This document shows, in pieces, positions 1-11,119 of a stretch of DNA of 64,000 nt. Where the stretch lies: assembly GCA_900323505.1 (NCBI GenBank), contig OOIN01000001.1:496001-560000 (forward strand), written 5' to 3'. Both the position numbers and the translations under genes were made by a program. The stretch is from Ustilago trichophora. Its lineage: Eukaryota; Basidiomycota; Ustilaginomycetes; Ustilaginales; Ustilaginaceae. The notes under the pieces were generated by a model. That model saw only the letters and a program-made list of their open reading frames with translations, searched no databases and was not told where the DNA came from. How positions within the stretch are numbered: the stretch's first letter is position 1; the number at the start of each line of letters is the position of its first letter.

Positions 1-899
1 ACATTTTGGACGGCTGTAGCATTGGCCTTACGAACACACTCGAGGAGAGAACCGCTCGTGCATCCCACACCAGCAGCGAGACTCTTGAAGCTCTTCTCGA
101 CGGTAGGATGCCAAGGTGTCAGCAAGGGACCAGGCGCGACTCCTCCCGAGTCCATAATCGCTCCGCGCCAAAGCCCCTCGTTGTTTCCATCGTAGGCAAA
201 GTTCTGGAGCGAGATGCTCATCGCCCCGGCACTCTCACCAAAGAGAGTGACCTTGGTAGGATCGCCACCGAACTTGCGAATGTTCTTCTTGATCCACTTG
301 ATCGCCAACCTCTGATCGTACAGACCGGCATTGCTGGTGGCCGAGTCGCTGTTGGCGATTTCAGAGCCACCAATAAATCCAAAGGGTCCGACACGGTAGT
401 TCATGGCGACGAACACAATGGGCTTGCCGATCTCGACACTCTTCTGCACCAGCTCGCTGGCATTGTAGGCTGGGATGCTACCGGCGAAGAAGGCACCTCC
501 GTAGATCCAGGTGAGGACGGGAAGCTTGTCGTGCTCAGTGGTGCCCTTGGGACGGACGACGTTGAGGTTGAGGCAGTTTTCGCTCATGTTGTACAGAGGA
601 GTTGAGGGAGGTCCAGGCTGCATGCAGATATCACCGAAGCGGGTGGCATCGATCTCGGTGTTCTTGGAAAGGTCGACAGGCTGGGGCTTGGCGAATCGAA
701 GTTCTCCGACGGGTGGCTTGGCAAAGGGGATGCCAAAGAACTGTTCGAGACCGTAGCTCTCATCGACAAAGCCTTTGACTTTACCCTGGTGGATCTGGAC
801 GGTGGGGTTTGCTGCCGTGTTAGCGTTGTGTGGAAGCGCAGAGACAAAGCCAACAGCCGAAGCTGCCGACACAAAGGCTGCCAGCGAAGACAGCCTCAT
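1..899 (-). CDS. Secreted type-B carboxylesterase/lipase, N-terminal part (runs off left edge)
   Basis: The alpha/beta-hydrolase family of type-B carboxylesterases and lipases hydrolyses carboxylic esters, often outside the cell. The minus strand stays open from an ATG at 897-899 to the window edge (299 codons visible). Residues 1-21 form a hydrophobic signal peptide beginning MRLSSLAAF, so export is expected. The oxyanion-hole segment YGGAFFAG lies near residue 135, and the nucleophile elbow GESAGAMS puts the catalytic serine at residue 223. [10 protein letters not shown] segment near residue 105 matches the family SEDCLxLNV signature. The catalytic Glu/Asp and His should lie beyond the edge, so activity cannot be judged. 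A TATA-like element sits about 180 bp upstream. Family assignment is firm; the substrate is unknown. Confidence 0.88.
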   Translation of the reverse strand, partial: MRLSSLAAFVSAASAVGFVSALPHNANTAANPTVQIHQGKVKGFVDESYGLEQFFGIPFAKPPVGELRFAKPQPVDLSKNTEIDATRFGDICMQPGPPSTPLYNMSENCLNLNVVRPKGTTEHDKLPVLTWIYGGAFFAGSIPAYNASELVQKSVEIGKPIVFVAMNYRVGPFGFIGGSEIANSDSATSNAGLYDQRLAIKWIKKNIRKFGGDPTKVTLFGESAGAMSISLQNFAYDGNNEGLWRGAIMDSGGVAPGPLLTPWHPTVEKSFKSLAAGVGCTSGSLLECVRKANATAVQN

Positions 900-1074
900 A
901 GTGAATTCTCGGAGATGAAGCTCTTCAGTCCTCGAAAAATGGAGTTGGAAGAAAGGATTCCGACGGGAGGCGAAGGGGGATCGGGCGAAGGAGAGGAAGG
1001 TGGTGATTGCTTGAGGAGGGGGAACGGAGGATTGATGGGCGAGTCCTGGCTCATAAGGTCGTGGAGAGAGCTCC

Positions 1075-1080
1075 TTTTAT
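1075..1080 (-). promoter_or_regulatory. TATA-like element of the carboxylesterase gene
   Basis: Read on the minus strand the sequence is CATAAAAGG, about 180 bp before the esterase ATG, with the GA/CT-rich leader expected of a fungal 5' UTR between them. The assignment rests on motif and position only. Confidence 0.4.
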
Positions 1081-2550
1081 GCGTTTCCGACAAGGGTCGA
1101 GGAGTGAATCAGCTGCTTTTAGGATTGGCTAGGCTTGTGGCGTGGCGCGGCGCGGCGAAGTCGAAGTGACTACACCATGTTTCTGTGTGATTGAGGGGTG
1201 ACAAGAGCGAGGTAGAGACCACTTTGGAAAAGCGGAGCGGCAGGAGCAACGGCCAATTCGACGAGACCTCGCTTAAGCCAGCATGCACACCGACCATGTG
1301 CTCGAATTGGCCCTGCCCACCCAAACAAGTTCGATGTCAGAAGGACAGAAGCCGCATTTTGCCCTCTGTAGAAGCTGCCTATTCCTGCGGCCGTGGTACG
1401 AGGAAGAACGCTATTCCGGCGGTATACGACCTCTGTGAGGTGGCATCGCTGCTTCGCACCATCCTCTGACTTGCGGGGAAACATGGGATCGCCATCACGT
1501 CCACGAGGTGAGCATCAAACCGAAGGAAACTTCTCACGACCACCGCTACAGGGTGCCATCACCGTACAAGCAAAGAGTGGAAATCAAGCCAGCTCGAAAG
1601 AGTTGCCATGCAAAGGATAATGTTGGGACCCCGCGACATCTGCAGCTGCAACAAGGGTGTCAGGGTTTGCTGTTTGGGCCCTTTACAAAGCCGTGCACAG
1701 CGGAAGAGCACTTGTACATACAGTAGGGCAGAGTGCGTGCATGGATTGCAACCAACCCACCATGATACATTGCAGAGAGAGCAAGGATGTGCGGGGTAGA
1801 AGCATAGATGTGGGGGAACGCACATCTCGGCGACAACCATGACACTCGAGTACATCCTGTCAAAAACGGAGGCGGAGTCCAGAAGAAGGGAGCTGCATAA
1901 AGCAGACAGAGAAGGAGAAGAAACGGCACGGACAACTCAGAAGTTGCGGCCGAGTTGGAGAATAGAGAAGTCGAGCAAATCGGCCGGTATTGGAAGGAAA
2001 AGACGGCGCCGGCCAATTCTTGATAGCAACGCGAAGGAGGATGCTGCAAGAAGAGTGTTAGCCGAGGTTTGCTCCAGCAGCAGACCCCGCGTTGCTCTCG
2101 ACGCGCTACAGCTCTTCTGTACAGTACACTGGATCTGGATGCGGATGGTGTCCACGAGGGCTTGAGCCGACAGATGTCATGGCGAAGGTGTTGATGCGTT
2201 GTACCGAAGACTTCTGGTGCGGGATTCGATGGTATAGAAAGAAGAGTGGGTGGGATTGGGCGGATCTTTCCTCGTGGAGAAGCGGGGCCCCACGCTCCGC
2301 TGCGATGCGTGATGGACTACACTAAGTAGTGTAAGCTGTGCCGTGACAACCGCCAAAGCGGATATACTGTACAGGGTTTTGCTTGCCGTGTTGCAATGTG
2401 TCATGAGGCTTGGAACAATCTGTACTAAACTAGAAGGCTCACGACCGAGAGAAATCAGCATATCAAGTGTGCCCGATGGAATCTGATCTCAGCTACGGTC
2501 ACTCCACAATGGCTGTGAGCGAGATCGAGCAAGCATTGTTGGAAGTTGCC

Positions 2551-2701
2551 CGGTCATGCAGGGTGCGGGTTCAACCCCGGTCAAGCTGTCTAGCGAACTG
2601 CAGCCGTCGTCATGTGAGCGGTCATGCAGGGTGCGGGTTCAACCCCGGTCAAGCTGTCTAGCGAACTGCAGCCGTCGTCATGTGAGCGGTCATGCAGGGT
2701 G
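2551..2701 (+). repeat. 68-bp direct tandem repeat, about 2.2 copies
   Basis: Copies begin with CGGTCATGCAGGGTG at 2551, 2619 and 2687, giving a period of 68 bp. The first two copies look identical and the third is truncated after 15 bp. Each full unit contains GGTTCAACCCC, which resembles an RNA polymerase III B box, and TAGCGAACTG, which resembles an A box. No foldable tRNA is evident. Confidence 0.85.
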
Positions 2702-3617
2702 GATGGTGTTGCGAGGTGGGATTGTGGTGCCCAGGCCAGTTAGTTGGAGAACAACGGATCATTCCTCGTAAGATCGATCGGGATCGGGACCGTGAGGGAA
2801 GCAAACGTATTGTCAAGAAGAAAGGAAGCAGAAGAAGGAAAGCAGAAGAAGGGTCAAGCGACAAACAGATGAATCGGCATGAATCAACAGATGCATCTGA
2901 TAGTGTAGCTGCCGATTTGGCGTAAAAAAAGGAGCCAAAAAGCGCTCCCGAAACAGTGGAAGCGACGTGTGCTTTGACTTGAGTCGGGCCAACTCGGCGG
3001 ATGAAGCATGATGGAAGCGTTTTCGGAATCGCAGGACGCAAGACAGATACCGATACCTGCACATTGCAGTTGGCATATCCGAACGAATCATCGTCGAGCA
3101 TCCATAGGTGGATTGGAAGAGAAAATGCATGGGGAAGCATAAGAAAACTAATGTACAGCACTGTACATACTTCGGAGAATGCCGCTGCACAGAATTGGCA
3201 TGCCTCTGTTGTGCATATACACACGAGCTTTGCATCTGACTTTGAAGGGCGAGACATTTCTCTCAGCTGATTCGCCATGAAAAGTGCAGAGTGTACAGTA
3301 CTGTACTAAGTGTTTCTGTCTCTCGGAAGCTGAGCCCGAAATCGCCGCTGAAGCGTGTGAACTTTGGCATGCTCTGTTTTTGGTTCGGGATTGCCGATAT
3401 TCGAGGTTCGAGTTGTTTCAAGCAGCAGCAGCCATTAACTATTACCAAAAGCAACTCTCGGTATGCATTCGATCATGATGTCGCATCTTGTACCTTCTGC
3501 AATGATTGTGACCTGGAACGACAATCGATCAAGTTTTCCGAGACAGTGGATTGTATATACTGTAGTCCCGCTGTGTTCCTGCAGAGAGCAAGGAGTACAA
3601 GAAGCGGGGCCACGGGC

Positions 3618-3662
3618 TACTGTACAGTACTGTACAGTACTGTACTGTACTGTACTGTCTAC
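3618..3662 (+). repeat. TACTGTAC/TACAGTAC palindromic cluster
   Basis: A 45-bp run made almost wholly of alternating TACTG and TACAG units gives nested self-complementary octamers such as GTACAGTAC. Similar shorter words occur nearby around 3154 and 3293. It lies in non-coding DNA. Confidence 0.85.
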
Positions 3663-4768
3663 TATATGTGAAATACTGTATGTAGTTGCACCGAGAATTC
3701 GCCTTTTTGGCAATTTTGTGTCACATGCACGCACGCCTTGTCACCGCTGCTCATGTTCCTAGAGCATCAGAATACAGTAATGAGATTCAGATTCACACGC
3801 GATCAAGCCGATTTCAAGCTGTGACCTTTTTGACTCAAACACGCCAACTGTGACACTGTGACTGAATGTAACTCCGCACCAATCATGGTCATTCCCCACC
3901 TAGCGGCCCGAATTGGCAGTCCCTTTTGGTCGAGAACTGTATCAACTGTCTTTGCTGCTGCTGATGTGGCATGCTGGTCCAGCTCTTCTCTCTCTTTTTA
4001 CGTCTCTTTGCTGCTGCTGCTGTTCATGCGTCTGTTTGTGTGTGCATTTTGATGCAAAGTTCGCCGTATCATGCCTCTCAACACGTTTTCCGTTCCGCAT
4101 GGCGCTTCTCGGTGCATTTTGCATTTTCGCTTTATCCAACATTGATAGCCACACACAGCACTGCCAAGGTGCGACTTGATCCCAACACCAAAACAAAAAA
4201 TATTGGAACCGCATCAACGACATCATTGTCTATTCGTCTATCTCTCACTCTTCGTCATCTTCCTTCCTTTCATCTCTCTACCGCTACAGCACACATCTAA
4301 ACAAACTCATCCTTCCTACGCCCTGCGCCTTCATCTTCTTCTACCACCTTCTCACCTCCCGGTCTATATCTCATCGGGCTAAAACTCGACTCTTTGCTCC
4401 CACCTTCCCACGCCAGTCACTCCATCCTCCTCGTCATCAGTGCTTTCTCGCCCCACTCAAGCGACCGCCGAACACCCAAACACACAACCCCAGTTCATCC
4501 TCACCACACATCGCTCCAGCCATTCCGCTCCTCCAACTCCTCCAACTCCACCAACAACTTCCTCTCCCTTCATATCTTCATCTTCTTATCTCCGGCTTCC
4601 TAACCCCCCCCTCCGGCTCTCTGAGCTTAACCGTTATGCTTTGACCAACAACTCAATCGGCCACTGGTCCACCTTCCTTTTCTTCCACCTCATAGTAGCA
4701 TGTCGTCACTCTAAATTGCTCCTTCTCTCTACCAATCCCATCGCCAACGCTGCCATCCAGTCTCCATC

Positions 4769-7700
4769 ATGTCTGAAGCGTCCAAACCAACCGTCAATAC
4801 CCGCATGCCCAAGGGCGCAAAGCGTCCCAAAACCTCTCGCGCCTGCCTCGCCTGTCGCAAGCTCAAAGCAAGATGCGAGCCAGCTGGAGGCGCAAAAGCC
4901 ATCCCCGCCGATGATCCTCAGTCATCCAATCCTTACTTCACCATCTGTCATCGATGCAAGACCCTCTGCATCGACTGCCTCTACGAGACTCCCACCGGTC
5001 AAGTCGTCAAAGGTGAAGACACTCAGCCTGCCAACTCGTCCCCTTCGCCTGCCGAAGAACACAACAAGGCTCCTCGCTCCTCCAAGCGCTCCAGACCAGA
5101 TGATCCCAATGCCACTTCGGATCCGTTCAGCAACGGGTAAGTGCAAACCTTGTTACAAGCAGCCAACCAATTAAACCAGCTCTACTGACACCATCTTCCT
5201 TCTATGACTCCCCATTCTTTCTTGAAGCCGAGCCGTTTTCCTTTCTCCAGCTATCTCACCCAGTGCTCTTACACGCTCCATCTACCGAGATGTCGAGATC
5301 TGCTCCCTAAATACCATGTCCGCCACCGCCTTGGAGCGCCCGGTCTTGCCTGCCAACGCTTTCTCACGCCTCATTGGTTCCTCTCCCGCACTCAAACATG
5401 ACGCGCAAGAGTACATCCTCAGCCTTTCTGGCGCATTTGGTTCAGGCTCACCACAAAGCTGGAAACAGGCGCCACCACATCTCTGTGCTGGAAAGGCAGC
5501 TGCACGTCTCATGTCCGGACAGTCAACTTCGGCACCTTATCCCAAAGACCAACTCGACTTCCTCAGCCGCTTCCTCCAGCCTCACGAACATCAGCTACGA
5601 ATCCTCTTCCAGGGCCTTTATGGCGCCTTTTCGCCCTTCCTCTCCACGCCTTTCGAGGACTCGCTCAATCTATCCACATGTCAGTCCGAAGCACAGTCCT
5701 TCCTGCTCCTCACCATCTATCTCGCCGCCTATCCACATCTCGAGTCTACTCAACCCATAGGCCCTGCCAAGAAGCCCCTCCGCAAAGCCGTCAACGCTCT
5801 TCTTCGTCGCGCCATTCACAGTCCCCTCAGCGACCATCTCAACATCTTTGCATTGCATAACTGCGCATCCTTCTTGCTGTTGCCCGTAGATGGCCTCGTA
5901 GAAGATCACCGCCCGGTTTCGACACCAGAGCAAGAGAATGATGGTCTGCTCGAGTACGCGCTCGACCTTAATCCCAGGGCAGCCATCATCACAGCGCTCG
6001 TCGTAGCCCAGAGACTCGGTTATGCAAGCCTCGCCGCCAAGTTGCCTTCGATTCGTCAGTCGTTTGAGGCCGACTCGCCTCCCAACGGCTACAACGGCGA
6101 CTCGGCGCGCGACGAATACGCCCATGCCGTCTTGTGCACCTTCACTTGGCTCACTCTGCTTCAATTCCGCGCCTCGATCGATGTCGCCGAGGACCGCATC
6201 GAATGGGAGTCTCTGGCCCAATTTGAACAAGACATCCCTCGCGTCCGCATCGATGCTCTCACCTCCGCACTTTTGCCGCCACCGCCCTTTTTATCTCCTC
6301 GCGAACAGAGTCGCTGTTGCTGGATGGCTCAGCGTGCTGAACTCTATGGCATTGCCCGCGATCACCGCCACACAAAACGAGCGGCGGCTTCCTTCACCAA
6401 AAAGGAGGCAGAAGAGCAAGCCATGGGATACAAAAAGGCTCTCGACGAATGGCGCTACAAGTTCAACGAACAGATGCGCAGCATGAGTACCGAGTTCCGC
6501 AAAGACCCTCGTGGACTCGGCTTGCATCGCTACTACTCGATCTTCTCCAACGCCGAAGCGCAGTCGCTGCAAGTATCCATCGGCTCGGTCTATCACAAGG
6601 AATTCGTTGCTGACATGCGCCAGCGACTCGCAGAGCCCTTCTACAGCGACAATCTGCCCTGGAAGTCAGCTGCAACCATCCTGCTCGGCCACGAAGAGGA
6701 TCAGCTCACAAAGGCCATCCTCATCAACTTTGCCTTTACCGATGCTATGCTCAAAGCCATGGGCCTCATCTCGAGTTTGACCCCCGTCATGCCCCAGCTC
6801 TACGACTTTGTGTCATACGAGGAGACCGCAGGCAGCGAGATTCCTTCTTTATGCATCGTGGCTCCGCCTAACCTTCAAGCTGGCCTCTTTGCTGTTCCTC
6901 TTCTGGCAGCGGCTGATCTTCGCCTGTCGGTCATCGAGACGTGGGGCGCTAGTGCTTCATACTTCAACCATCACCTCTTGCCTCTGCTCACCAACTGTGT
7001 CAAGTCGTTGCGCGCATGCCACGTCAATGTCGACCTCCCTGGTGTCCTCAAGATGCCATTCACCACCGCCAACCCGATTGCCGACTACTTGCAAGGACCA
7101 TTCGAGATTTTGATGAGGAAGGTCGCATCAGCCGAAGAACGTTTGCAGATCTCGCACGTCGAGAGTATCCTCACTAACGCTTTCCTGCTCTCAAGCAAGA
7201 AAAGGGAGATCGGAACGCTCGCGGAAGAGCTGGCACCTGACACACCCGAGATGGTACAGGCCATTGCCGACAGTCAAAAGATCGAGGATGAGATATCGGC
7301 CAGCATGATGGGTTCGTTGCACGTGCAAGCGATTCAGGAGATCGAGGACACCGAGTACGCAGTCAAGGTATTTGGCTCCGACATGCGCGAAGGAGACGTC
7401 AGGCCCATTCGCAAGCCAGGTCGCAACGCCGATAGCTCAGCCACCACTCCGGATGCGGAAGGATCTCGTAGAGCGGGAAGCAACCTCAGATCCGACAGCG
7501 TGGAGAGCGAGCAGACCGGAAGCCCGTCGGTGCTTACCAATTCGTCCAAGCAGAGAACACCCATGCATCGTAGCGTGCGCTCCGTAGCCAATGCATCGCA
7601 GTTCTCCAGCCCGGGTTCATCAACTCAGTCAGCTCCTTCGCTACACCCAGAGCCCACAATGGTCCCAAAAGAGGCTGCTCAACCGGGACAAGGCTTCGAC

Positions 7701-8684
7701 GGACATCACAATGAGCCGGTGTACTCGTCTGCAACAGCAGCCACCTACGCGCCGCCTACCGGGCCAGAATCCCACCAGCAACCACTGTCGTCCTTCCAGG
7801 CTGGTCCACAGCATACATCACAGCCCGAGGTAACTTACTCTTTGTATCCGGATCGAAACGGTCCACCTGCAGCACCACCACATGGCTACACGCACGACGG
7901 CCAAGCACACGAGGACCGGGCCGCGAACCCCGAGTTTGTACCGCAGGGTGTCGCGGCCTATGCGCAGTACCCGCCTACCGAGCAGCGTTTCCCGTCTGAA
8001 GGCATGGTCGGACCGTATGGAAACGAGTCTGGCCCCACAGCACACATGGCTCCGCCTTCCGATGGCTACGGCTATCGTGCCAACTCGGACATTCCACCGC
8101 ATCTGCAGATGCAAGGTGCGCCAGGGTACGACGCTTTGCAGAGGCGACAGTCGGGCAACAAGGCTGGAAACATGGGATACAGTGGTGGCTATCGTCAGGA
8201 TGCTGGCCAGATGCCAAGCAACGTGCCAGTCGCCGGCTCAGAGCCATGGGCACAGTCGCATCCGCAGTACGGAGCACCGTCCTACCAACCTACGAACGGC
8301 TACGATGCCCAATCAGTGTCAGCGAAGTACGACCCCTACACGGATCCGTCTGCCCCACGCCAGGACTTGGCCGCACCGGGCGGAGGAGCCCCTTACTATG
8401 CGCCCCATCAATCAGCGCAGGATGGAAGCTATGCCGAGCCATCGTTCCATCATCAGTCGATCGGCTATCCATCCGGTCCAGATGGCCACCATCCGGCGCC
8501 CAAGCAAATGCATCCAGGTGCCCCCACCGTCGATGGTCAATACGCTCCACCACCGTCTCAACAACAGCAGCAACCGGGTCCATCCCAAAATTCGACCATT
8601 TGGGACGCTTGGAACTGGACACCTGCCCAACAGCAGCAGCATCAGCTCCACCACCAGCAGCAACAGCAGCAATATCGCGGCTAA
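4769..8684 (+). CDS. Zn2Cys6 fungal transcription factor, two exons (join 4769..5136, 5264..8684)
   Basis: This is a predicted nuclear DNA-binding regulator of 1262 residues; its target genes are unknown. Exon 1 starts at an ATG after a CT-rich leader and encodes a Gal4-type zinc cluster with cysteines at 26, 29, 36, 60, 63 and 70 (CX2CX6CX23CX2CX6C). The 23-residue middle loop is longer than the usual 5-12, and an extra Cys lies at 67. The exon ends at GG|GTAAGT. Acceptor CAG at 5261-5263 restores frame (phase 2) into ALTRSIYRDVEICSLNTM, leaving a 127-nt intron with a CTGAC branch-like site. Exon 2 holds a helical regulatory region up to about residue 800, then a long Pro/Gln/Tyr/Gly-rich disordered tail ending in Gln/His runs around a WDAWNW motif. 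The fold assignment is sure; the subfamily is not identified. Confidence 0.85.
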
Positions 8685-8953
8685 ACTATATACTGTACGC
8701 CAAAGCTGTATCTATGCTTGTACTTGTACCATGACACTTTCGCTCTACGTCGGTCAGATTTAAATGTATGAAGCCCTTGTGTCTTGCGTCACATATCGAC
8801 GAGGTTTTGTTCTTGTGAAACAGGAACAGACTTGTGTGTGTGTAAGTGTATGTATGTTTCTGAGTCAAGAACAGATGCTGGAAGGATAGAATCGTACAAC
8901 TGTTTTGCTTTGCGAGGATACGAAAATTACACACGATGTCGAATTGACTTTTG

Positions 8954-10582
8954 CTATGCAGCATCCATTGAGCTTTCCTCTCCAACGCGACTTTCGGCGC
9001 TTTCGGCATCTGCATCGTCTTCCAATCCGAAAAACGCTTTTATCGTGGCATGGATGATCACCATGACACCCCATCTACCTGATTCTGGGCCCAATTCATC
9101 CTCCTGATCCTCCTGGTCGATATCCGGTAGGCCGACCAATCCGTCTTGGGCCAGGGCGACTTTTAGCATGTGGTTAAAGTTTTCCTGAAAACCTTGCAGA
9201 AATTCTTCACCCGTCGCATTTGTCAGATGGTTCGGAACGCTTGGAATCGCATCGATGTGCGGTGTTGCATGGCCGAACCTGTTCCATCGGATTGTGAAAC
9301 GTAGAGTTAGGCAGGCGCCGGATTTGTTTTTTAACACCAATGATTCGGCCTGATCCGGAAGGATGAGGGATTTTGCTAGAGCTTCATCTGCTTTTTGAGT
9401 CTGTCCCGTTCTCTTCCTTGCCGAAGAAGAGGAAGAAAACGAAGAGGAGGAGGAGGAAGGAGGATGGTAGGGAACGAAATCTATCCCTGTTTGACCTTCC
9501 CATGCACGAACATGATCGCGTACCAAATCGGTATAGTTTTCCATCAGATTCGTATACATATTCCTCCGCAATGCTACCAGGGGAATCATGGTTCGCAACA
9601 TCAGCAGGATCGCCGGTAGATCGTTGCGTCCGACAAGCTTGCTATACAACCCCCCGGTTTGATTCAGGGCGGTTTCTAACCAGGTAGGCAGGGTCAGGCG
9701 TAGATTTCGAATTTGAGGAGATTGTAACGAAGAACCGTCTTCAACAACGTCAAATGCAATCGTGAGCGGAAACAGGTTGGCAAAGCTTCCACTGAGTGCA
9801 ATGTGTCGTTGTCGAGCTTCTTGCAAATCGGTGGCCGAATCGGTTTGGGTAAGACTTTCGATGTGAATCAAGGTGAACTTGACCAGAGAATCGATGAGAG
9901 AGTTGGTTCTTTTTTGACGATCTTCCAACCAACCATGGACATTTTTAACATGCCTGTGATGCGAAAGTTCCACCTGTACATCTGCCTTTCTTTGCTTGCC
10001 ACCATCTGGACCGTTTCGAGCTTGGAGCGAAAGTCGTCGATCAATGTCACTGCCGCTACCGACGCCTTCGACACCCACCGATTTGCTCGGTACCATGGAT
10101 GCTACATCTAGCACTGTCAATCCCCCCTTTTCCACGGCGTCTTGGTTCTGCTTGTTGCGACTTCCACCCGAGCTTGCTATAAGACCAGCAAGTCCGGCAA
10201 CAGATCCAGTAAGGAGCGCTGTTAGCGCGTCATCATCCATCCTCTTTAACTTTTCCATCAACTTTTCCTTGACATCATCTCCACCGCTGCTGGGATCGAA
10301 ATATCGTAGTGCCAGAGAAGACCCTCCATGGCGCGCAAACCGTTCTCTCCGTGCACTGCTGCTGGAACTAGAAGATGCAGCATTACGTCGTCGTTCTCGC
10401 TCAGCAGATATAGCACGACGCAAATCGTGCGTTTCCAATTCAAGCTCTTCCACCCGATCCAAGAGTGAGCCGCGATCCATGGTCGTGTTTGCAGAGGCGG
10501 TGGATCGGGCCGAGCCGGGCGTTTCGGGTAGTTGACCTCGCCGAGAACGCGATGGTGTTGCATTTGGAGTGTGTTGCGACAT
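8954..10582 (-). CDS. Coiled-coil protein, possibly a COMA-type (CENP-O/CENP-P-like) kinetochore subunit
   Basis: The frame encodes 542 residues from the ATG at 10580-10582. The N-terminus is Ser/Thr/Arg-rich (about 1-35), followed by a predicted coiled coil (VEELELETHDLRRAISAER), Ser runs and a second charged segment. The C-terminal half has the alternating strand/helix look of RWD-type domains: RNLRLTLPTWLETALN, then a helix-rich piece with YSKLVGRNDLPAILLML and LRRNMYTNLM, then LTLRFTIRWNRFGHATP and a last helix before an acidic tail. The layout, coiled coil then tandem RWD, recalls Mcm21/CENP-O and Ctf19/CENP-P subunits of the inner kinetochore, but this is recognition by pattern only. 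The coding call is strong, the function weak. It is convergent with the Zn2Cys6 gene, 269 bp between stops. Confidence 0.6.
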   Translation of the reverse strand: MSQHTPNATPSRSRRGQLPETPGSARSTASANTTMDRGSLLDRVEELELETHDLRRAISAERERRRNAASSSSSSSARRERFARHGGSSLALRYFDPSSGGDDVKEKLMEKLKRMDDDALTALLTGSVAGLAGLIASSGGSRNKQNQDAVEKGGLTVLDVASMVPSKSVGVEGVGSGSDIDRRLSLQARNGPDGGKQRKADVQVELSHHRHVKNVHGWLEDRQKRTNSLIDSLVKFTLIHIESLTQTDSATDLQEARQRHIALSGSFANLFPLTIAFDVVEDGSSLQSPQIRNLRLTLPTWLETALNQTGGLYSKLVGRNDLPAILLMLRTMIPLVALRRNMYTNLMENYTDLVRDHVRAWEGQTGIDFVPYHPPSSSSSSFSSSSSARKRTGQTQKADEALAKSLILPDQAESLVLKNKSGACLTLRFTIRWNRFGHATPHIDAIPSVPNHLTNATGEEFLQGFQENFNHMLKVALAQDGLVGLPDIDQEDQEDELGPESGRWGVMVIIHATIKAFFGLEDDADAESAESRVGEESSMDAA

Positions 10583-11119
10583 TGTCAAAACTCTGGTTTT
10601 TCTTTTGTTCGTTGCAAAAAAAGTGGTGATGGTGGTGGTGGTGTTGGTGTTGGAGGATGGGTTTCGCGCTGTGGTGTCGATGTGAAGCGGCGTAAAGTGG
10701 GATTATTGCTTGAGAGAGTGCGATTGTCGTCCCGATGTGATGGTATATATGGAATATGGTAGAAAAGCGACTGGGTATAAAGTACAAGAGGTCGAGAAGC
10801 GTTATTGAGATGGTGTAGGGATGGTTCAGGAATGTTTGTGATGCGAAAAATATGGTGTTGCTTGGATGTAAAGATGCAGGATTGGCGCGTCGCGTCTCGC
10901 TGACTTTCCGCCGAAAACATCAACGTTCAGATTACATTTTTCGCAGATCTAACAAACTCGGAGCGAAATTCCTGCTCGTTGGCGCTATTGTTGTTGTACC
11001 TTCCCCTCAGGTACGAGCATCACGCACACCGGGTTGAGACTTGCACAAGTTGATGCTGATACTATGGCTGTAGTGGTGTAGAATTGCAATGAGAGACCAA
11101 CATATGAGGAGGCTGTGCG
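10583..11119. other. Promoter of the coiled-coil gene and 3' flank of RRP36
   Basis: No gene is seen. Next to the ATG at 10582 the minus strand has a CA/CT-rich leader, with a CAC/CCA run around 10625-10655. A TATATA run at 10743-10748 lies about 160 bp upstream of that ATG. The rest is likely promoter plus the RRP36 3' UTR. Confidence 0.5.

Larger units (their letters stand above)
900..4768. other. Gene-poor region between esterase and transcription factor
   Basis: No convincing gene is seen. Open frames here are short, unlike any family I know, and lack paired splice signals. About 900-1080 is the esterase leader. The middle holds a 68-bp tandem repeat and several TACTGTAC/GTACAGTAC palindromes, described separately. 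From about 4180 to 4768 the plus strand is strongly CT-rich, typical of a long fungal 5' leader, and probably belongs to the downstream Zn2Cys6 gene. Confidence 0.6.

Noticed and set aside
2551..2701. True tRNA gene in the 68-bp repeat
   Set aside because: The T stem pairs poorly and no acceptor, D or anticodon arm can be drawn.
2658..3278. 206-codon minus-strand frame near the tandem repeat
   Set aside because: It crosses the 68-bp repeat and palindromic words, and its sequence has no domain or sensible start context.
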